DNA of 64,000 nucleotides, taken from the NCBI GenBank assembly GCA_019187195.1, contig JABAQT010000002.1:147320-211319 (forward strand). The letters run 5' to 3'. The notes below the pieces were generated by a model. The model saw only the letters and a program-made list of their open reading frames with translations. It made no database searches and had not been told where the DNA came from. Source of the DNA: Bryobacteraceae bacterium. GTDB lineage: Bacteria > Acidobacteriota > Terriglobia > Bryobacterales > Bryobacteraceae. The position numbers were made by a program, and so were the translations under genes. The number at the start of each line of letters is the position of its first letter. The first letter of the stretch is position 1. This document shows positions 60,423-64,000 of the stretch, piece after piece.

Positions 60423-61208
60423 ATGCCCCTCTCCACCCTCCACGCCGACTTCTCCCTCCTCGAAGTCTGCCTCCCCGGCCAGCCTCCCGTCCCCGCCGGC
60501 ATCATCCTCCGCGACCCCGCCTCCGGCGACTTCCGCCTCCGCTTCCGCCGCGATTGGGAATCCTTCGCCGGCGCCGAAGCCGAAGTCCTCTCCCTCCTCG
60601 CTGATGATCTCGCCTCCAAACTCAGCGAACCCGCCGCCGCGGACTGGCTCCGCCTGTGCGAGGATTCCTTCTCCAACACGCTCCGCCTCTCGCCTCGCGA
60701 ATCCATTCTCGCCGCGGACCTCGACAAGACCGCCGATCGTCTCTACTCCCGCCACATCCGCCCCAATATCCTCCCCTTCGTCACCCACCTCCCCAAGTAC
60801 TCCGCCCGCGTCGCCGCCGGGCGCTTCCTCGAAGACAACGAGGTCGAAGCCGAAGAGTGGATCGAGACCCCTGAAAACCTCCGCCTCGACCCCGGCATGT
60901 TCATCGTCCGCATCACCGGACACTCCATGGAGCCGCGCATCCCCGACCAAAGCCTCTGCGTCTTCCGCGCCCCCGTCACCGGTTCCCGCCAGGGCAAACT
61001 CCTCCTCATCGAGCGCCGCGACGTCTCCGAATCCGGCGGACGCTACACTGTCAAGCGCTACCACAGCGAAAAAGCCTCGGCCGGCGAGGAATGGAGCCAC
61101 CGGAAAATCCGCCTCGAACCCCTCAACCCCGATTTCGAAGCCTGGGAACTCAACAACGACCCCGATCTCTTCCAGGTCATCGGAGAATTCATCCGCGTCC
61201 TCGACTGA
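60423..61208 (+). CDS. S24-type (LexA/UmuD-like) peptidase with unfamiliar N-terminus
   Basis: The 261-residue product has a C-terminal S24 domain from about residue 118: LPKYSARVAAGRFLEDNEVEAEEWIE, catalytic Ser in RITGHSMEPRIPDQSLCVFRAP, and the Lys-containing strand GGRYTVKRYHSEK. The N-terminal 115 residues (SLLEVCLPGQPPVPAGIILRD, FRLRFRRDWESFAGAEAEVLSLL, WLRLCEDSFSNTLRLSPRES) contain no helix-turn-helix, so this is not a LexA repressor. A signalling or conditional self-cleaving role is possible. The macrodomain gene begins 40 bp downstream. Confidence 0.8.
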   Translation: MPLSTLHADFSLLEVCLPGQPPVPAGIILRDPASGDFRLRFRRDWESFAGAEAEVLSLLADDLASKLSEPAAADWLRLCEDSFSNTLRLSPRESILAADLDKTADRLYSRHIRPNILPFVTHLPKYSARVAAGRFLEDNEVEAEEWIETPENLRLDPGMFIVRITGHSMEPRIPDQSLCVFRAPVTGSRQGKLLLIERRDVSESGGRYTVKRYHSEKASAGEEWSHRKIRLEPLNPDFEAWELNNDPDLFQVIGEFIRVLD

Positions 61209-61248
61209 CCCTCCGCGCCAACCCGAATTGCTGCTATCCTCGTTTCCA

Positions 61249-61794
61249 GTGCAGCATCTCTTTCCGAACGGCCGTCTCCTCCGACTGGTGCAGGGAGACA
61301 TCACCACACTCCCGGCTGACGCCATCTGCAACGCCGCCAACTCCGCCCTCCGCCCCGGAGGCGGCGTCGACGGCTCCATCCACCGCGCCGGCGGCCCCGC
61401 CATCCTCCAGGAACTCGACTCCATCCGTAAGAAGATCGGCGCGTGCCCTCCCGGCAGCGCCGTCGCCACCGCCGCCGGCAACCTCCCCGCCGCATACGTC
61501 TTCCATGCCGTCGGCCCCATCTACTCGGGAGGCGGCAACAGCGAATCCCAGGTCCTCGCCTCCTGCTACCGCGCCTGCCTCGCTCTCGCCGATGAGCGTA
61601 AAGTCACCCGCATCAGCTTCCCCTCCATCAGCACGGGCATCTACGGCTACCCCCTCGAGGAAGCCGCCCCCATCGCCATCGAAACCGTCGCCGAGTGGCT
61701 CACCGAAAACGACACCTCCGTCAGGGAGGCCATCTTTGTCCTCTTCGATGAAACCACCCGCCGCGCCTATGAGCGCGCCCTTGACGATGTCTGA
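61249..61794 (+). CDS. Macrodomain (ADP-ribose/O-acetyl-ADP-ribose-binding) protein
   Basis: The 181-residue protein is a single macrodomain: LVQGDITTLPADAICNAANSALRPGGGVDGSIHRAGG in pieces gives the adenine and phosphate loops, and FPSISTGIYGYPLEEAA the second phosphate loop. Proteins of this type remove acetyl groups from O-acetyl-ADP-ribose or remove ADP-ribose from proteins or nucleic acids. GTG at 61249 is taken as start. The gene follows the S24-type peptidase and may act with it in a stress response. Confidence 0.83.
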   Translation: MQHLFPNGRLLRLVQGDITTLPADAICNAANSALRPGGGVDGSIHRAGGPAILQELDSIRKKIGACPPGSAVATAAGNLPAAYVFHAVGPIYSGGGNSESQVLASCYRACLALADERKVTRISFPSISTGIYGYPLEEAAPIAIETVAEWLTENDTSVREAIFVLFDETTRRAYERALDDV

Positions 61795-61833
61795 CCGGCC
61801 GCTCTTCCCCCCAATGCTAAAATAGGATTTCCC

Positions 61834-62337
61834 ATGCAGGTATTGCAGGCTGGCGCGCATAAGATTCTGCTGCTCGAACTCGATCCCGAGCTCGTCTCCA
61901 GTCTCGCCAAACAGGCCGGATTCGACAGCAAGATCGCCGATACCGATCGCGCCCTCGTCCTCGAACTCTCCGCCGGCGAACGCGAAGCGCCCCTCCTCCT
62001 CTTCGATGCGGCCGACCCCGGAAACCTCGGCTGGTTCTCCCGCTGCCAGTTCTATGTCGATGCCCGCACCGGAACCGTCCTCCAGACCCCGCTCCAACTC
62101 GCCAATCAGAAGGACCGCGGCGGGCGCCCCCTCCCTCACACCATCCGCCTCCAGATCCTCAAGGAACTCCCCCTCAACTTCCGCCTGCCCGGTAAACGGT
62201 CCGTTACCGAACAGTACGTCTACGAAGTCCTCTTCAACTTCCTCCAGGCCCTTACCAACGTCGGCGTCGGCGTCTGCGGAGCCGGCATCGTCCGTCCCCT
62301 CGCCGGACGCGTCGAAGCTCCCGCCGGACGCAATTGA
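61834..62337 (+). CDS. Hypothetical protein, 167 aa
   Basis: I do not recognise this soluble protein. It starts MQVLQAGAHKILLLELDPELVSSLAKQ, has a second part FYVDARTGTVLQTPLQLANQKDRGG, and ends in a helical region VTEQYVYEVLFNFLQALTNVGVGVCGAGIVRP. Codon bias matches neighbours, and the glycosyltransferase gene overlaps its stop by TTGA, so it is real and probably linked to it. Confidence 0.7.
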   Translation: MQVLQAGAHKILLLELDPELVSSLAKQAGFDSKIADTDRALVLELSAGEREAPLLLFDAADPGNLGWFSRCQFYVDARTGTVLQTPLQLANQKDRGGRPLPHTIRLQILKELPLNFRLPGKRSVTEQYVYEVLFNFLQALTNVGVGVCGAGIVRPLAGRVEAPAGRN

Positions 62338-63005
62338 CCATCTCCGTCATCATCCCCACCCTCAACGAAGAGTCGGTCATCGAACCCCTGCTTCTGCAAC
62401 TCGCCCGCGAAGCCCCCTTCGAAATCCTCATCGCCGACGGCGGCTCCACCGACCGCACCGTCCAACTCGCCGCTCCCCACGCCGCCGTCCTCTCCTGCCC
62501 CCCTGGCCGCGGACCGCAACTCAACCATGCCGCCCGCGCCGCCCGCGGCGAAGTCCTCCTCTTCCTCCACGCCGATATCAGCCTCGCCCCCTCCTCGCTC
62601 GCCGCTATTCAGCAGGCACTCGCCGATCCCTCCATCGCCGGCGGCAACTTCGACATCCTCTACGAAGGCAACGACGCCGCCGCCCGCATCTTCTCCTTCA
62701 TCAACCGCCACCGCTACCGCTTCGGCATCTTCTATGGCGACTCCGGTTTCTTCTGCCGCCGCCGCGTCTTTCACGAAATCGGCGGTTTCCGCGACATCCC
62801 CATCCTCGAGGACTACGACTTCGGCCGCCGCCTCTGGAAGCATGGCCGCTTCCTCACCCTCCCTCGCCCCATCCGCGTCTCCGCCCGCCGCTGGCGCAAA
62901 GCCGGACTCTTCCCCACCCTCTGGGCGTGGTTCTGGATTCAAACCCTCTATCTCGCCGGCGTCTCCCCCCAGCGCCTTGCCCGCCTGTACCGCAACGTCC
63001 GCTAG
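62334..63005 (+). CDS. Family 2 glycosyltransferase, TIGR04283-like
   Basis: The 223-residue, single-domain GT-A enzyme has ISVIIPTLNEESVIEPLLLQL, the metal-binding region ILIADGGSTDRTVQLA, the LHADIS acceptor motif, and IFYGDSGFFCRRRVFHEIGGF with IPILEDYDFGRRLWKHG at the active site. This arrangement fits the small GT2 group of TIGR04283 type. It starts with TTG at 62334, overlapping the previous stop. It probably transfers one sugar in the cytoplasm; the acceptor is unknown. Confidence 0.8.
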   Translation: MTISVIIPTLNEESVIEPLLLQLAREAPFEILIADGGSTDRTVQLAAPHAAVLSCPPGRGPQLNHAARAARGEVLLFLHADISLAPSSLAAIQQALADPSIAGGNFDILYEGNDAAARIFSFINRHRYRFGIFYGDSGFFCRRRVFHEIGGFRDIPILEDYDFGRRLWKHGRFLTLPRPIRVSARRWRKAGLFPTLWAWFWIQTLYLAGVSPQRLARLYRNVR

Positions 63006-63129
63006 ACGTCAGGCGGGTCCGGCGATGCCAGGCCGGAAGCTGAACAACGGCCCGTGCCTGACGCCGGTCTCCGGAAGAACACTCCGAGCCCCAATACCGA
63101 TCCCGAACGAACGCCGGGCCGTGGCAGCG

Positions 63130-63527
63130 TTATGGAAAGAGCAGTCGAAACCTGTGAACGTGCTCATAATCCCGGCGGTTGTTCGTGGCAAGCGGAGCAT
63201 CAAGCGCCAATGCGGTCGCGGCGATCCAGGCATCCTGGGGGCTCATGGGCCGGCCCGCCGCGCGGGCGTCCGCGCGAAGCCTACCCCAGAGCGTGCAGAG
63301 GTCGTTGTCGGCATAAAATAGCTCGAAGCCTCGTATGAATTGTTCGAGTAGAACTCGCCGGCGGGCCCCCCCAACCGGCTGAAATCGCACCCATGCGCAA
63401 TTCCGCGATTGACATGAAGGACAGAACCAACTCGGAACCGGGCAATGCGTTGGCGTAGTCTTGCGCCAAGTGAGTGCCAATTGAACAGATAGGACGCGAC
63501 GTCCGTGTCGACAACAATCTGGTTCAT
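63130..63527 (-). pseudogene. VapC-type PIN-domain toxin, split by two frameshifts
   Basis: Three frames together spell one PIN domain of about 130 residues. It starts MNQIVVDTDVASYLFNWHSL (catalytic Asp), shifts near 63467, continues AQDYANALPGSELVLSFMSIAELRMGAIS (catalytic Glu), shifts again in a run of seven G near 63371, and ends with ADNDLCTLWGRLRADARAAG, SPQDAWIAATALAL and ATNNRRDYEHV (catalytic Asps). Each shift is explained by one extra G. All catalytic residues survive, so the decay is recent, or the shifts are sequencing errors in GC-rich runs. The first frame overlaps the antitoxin stop by four bases. Confidence 0.75.
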
Positions 63528-63709
63528 TCAGACGAGGAGTTTTCGGTGGACTGGCGCCGGTCCGAGTAGATCGCCTCCACAAAGCGCTCGATTTCTTCAT
63601 CGGGCGCGGGATCGATGTGCCCCAATATCTCGTCGAACGAAAATGGTTGCGGCCCGGCCAGCACTGGCTTGTAGCCTGTCTTGCGAAGTTCCTGTAACTC
63701 ATCGTTCAT
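63524..63709 (-). CDS. Probable antitoxin of a VapBC-like module
   Basis: The 61-residue protein starts at MNDELQELRKTGYKPVLAG with AGGAGTTG upstream. It ends acidic (GHIDPAPDEEIERFVEAIY) before a polar tail. Its stop overlaps the toxin start (ATGA), the normal order for these modules. No clear DNA-binding motif is visible in this short protein, so the class of antitoxin is uncertain. Confidence 0.65.
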   Translation of the reverse strand: MNDELQELRKTGYKPVLAGPQPFSFDEILGHIDPAPDEEIERFVEAIYSDRRQSTENSSSE

Positions 63710-64000
63710 GCCACAACTCCTGATATCAATATATCCGCGCCGCCAGATCGGGACCAGACTGATGGGGAGCCACTCCGCTGGCCAATCGGGCAAGCCTTGG
63801 CCACCGGTGCAGCGGGCCGGGCCGCAACCGGAATCAGGTTCGGTGAATCGCTGAAAAATGCTTCAGCAGCCCGTCAAGCCCCATCCCCATAGCATTTTCT
63901 AATCCAAAGATGAGCCTGAACGGCGGAAGGCTGTGCCATCCCGTGGACAACTCCTTTCTTCGTGTTCTTCAAAGGTGAATAGCCGCCGTCGCGGCTGTGG
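63710..64000. other. Terminal stretch without a convincing gene
   Basis: I see no supported gene here. On the minus strand short frames with coding-like words occur (for example FGLENAMGMGLDGLLKHF), but they are interrupted by stops and cut by the window end. A GGGCTGCTGAAGCATTTTT segment (minus strand) resembles an insertion-element end but is not enough for a call. The 50 bp before the antitoxin hold GGATATATTG and AGGAGTTG, a possible promoter and ribosome site. Confidence 0.35.

Noticed and set aside
63841..64000. An insertion-element end or transposase tail at the right edge
   Set aside because: The resemblance rests on one GCTGCTGAAGCATTTTT-like segment, with no terminal repeat partner or transposase frame in the window.

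Overview
The window is GC-rich DNA with a very strong preference for C or G in the third codon position. It looks like an acidobacterium of the Solibacteres/Bryobacteraceae type. This is inferred from several traits seen together: many exported enzymes with short twin-arginine-like or hydrophobic leaders, acidobacterial VWFA-related secreted proteins, an ECF sigma factor paired with a Ser/Thr kinase carrying TPR repeats, an LptD outer-membrane assembly protein, and many carbohydrate-active enzymes. No rRNA, tRNA or CRISPR array was seen.

Layout. 1-1036: a badly decayed stretch and one hypothetical gene. 1051-6308: an RDD membrane protein, LptD, and a translationally coupled pair (gamma-D-Glu peptidase plus L-Ala-D/L-Glu epimerase) that looks like a murein-peptide recycling unit. 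6343-13176: a ceramidase-like hydrolase, apt, acyP, an orphan formate dehydrogenase cytochrome b subunit with FdhE, a SelA-like PLP enzyme, a class III aminotransferase and a CBM9 protein. 13189-20456: a beta-helix protein, YceI, endonuclease IV, two SDR dehydrogenases and a VIT/VWA protein. 20529-26024: a papain-like protease, a PAP2 membrane phosphatase, a two-domain esterase, a ThuA protein and a GNAT enzyme. The facing 3' ends of the esterase and ThuA genes are duplicated in tandem. 26202-35497: LarA, then an MdtABC-like RND efflux operon, then a small stress membrane protein. 35552-44285: GH29, a HAD phosphatase, a tetraheme cytochrome coupled to an FMN-dependent hydroxy-acid dehydrogenase, DUF72, GH105, a BNR-repeat protein and a large secreted protein of unknown function.

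44286-49404 differs from its surroundings in codon use. It lies between the ends of two convergent genes and is bracketed by a 12-bp direct repeat. It holds an orphan hydrophobic protein, a decayed insertion element with doubled end repeats, a near-leaderless ECF sigma factor and a receptor-like Ser/Thr kinase. I read it as a small acquired island.

49402-63005 returns to the usual composition: an alkaline-phosphatase-superfamily hydrolase, a lipocalin-like protein, nth, a membrane TPR protein, an SRPBCC protein, a zinc-ribbon protein, a nadD-like gene, a rhamnonate-dehydratase-like enzyme, a DUF3300 protein, two VWFA proteins flanking a 2-keto-3-deoxygluconate kinase, an S24-type peptidase next to a macrodomain protein, an unknown protein and a glycosyltransferase. 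The window ends with a toxin-antitoxin locus whose VapC-type toxin is split by two single-base frameshifts.

Functionally, several genes fit plant or microbial polysaccharide turnover (GH29, GH105, CBM9, beta-helix, rhamnonate-dehydratase-like, KdgK). Others fit lactate or hydroxy-acid oxidation (LarA, the FMN dehydrogenase and the tetraheme cytochrome), envelope biogenesis and murein recycling, efflux, and DNA repair.
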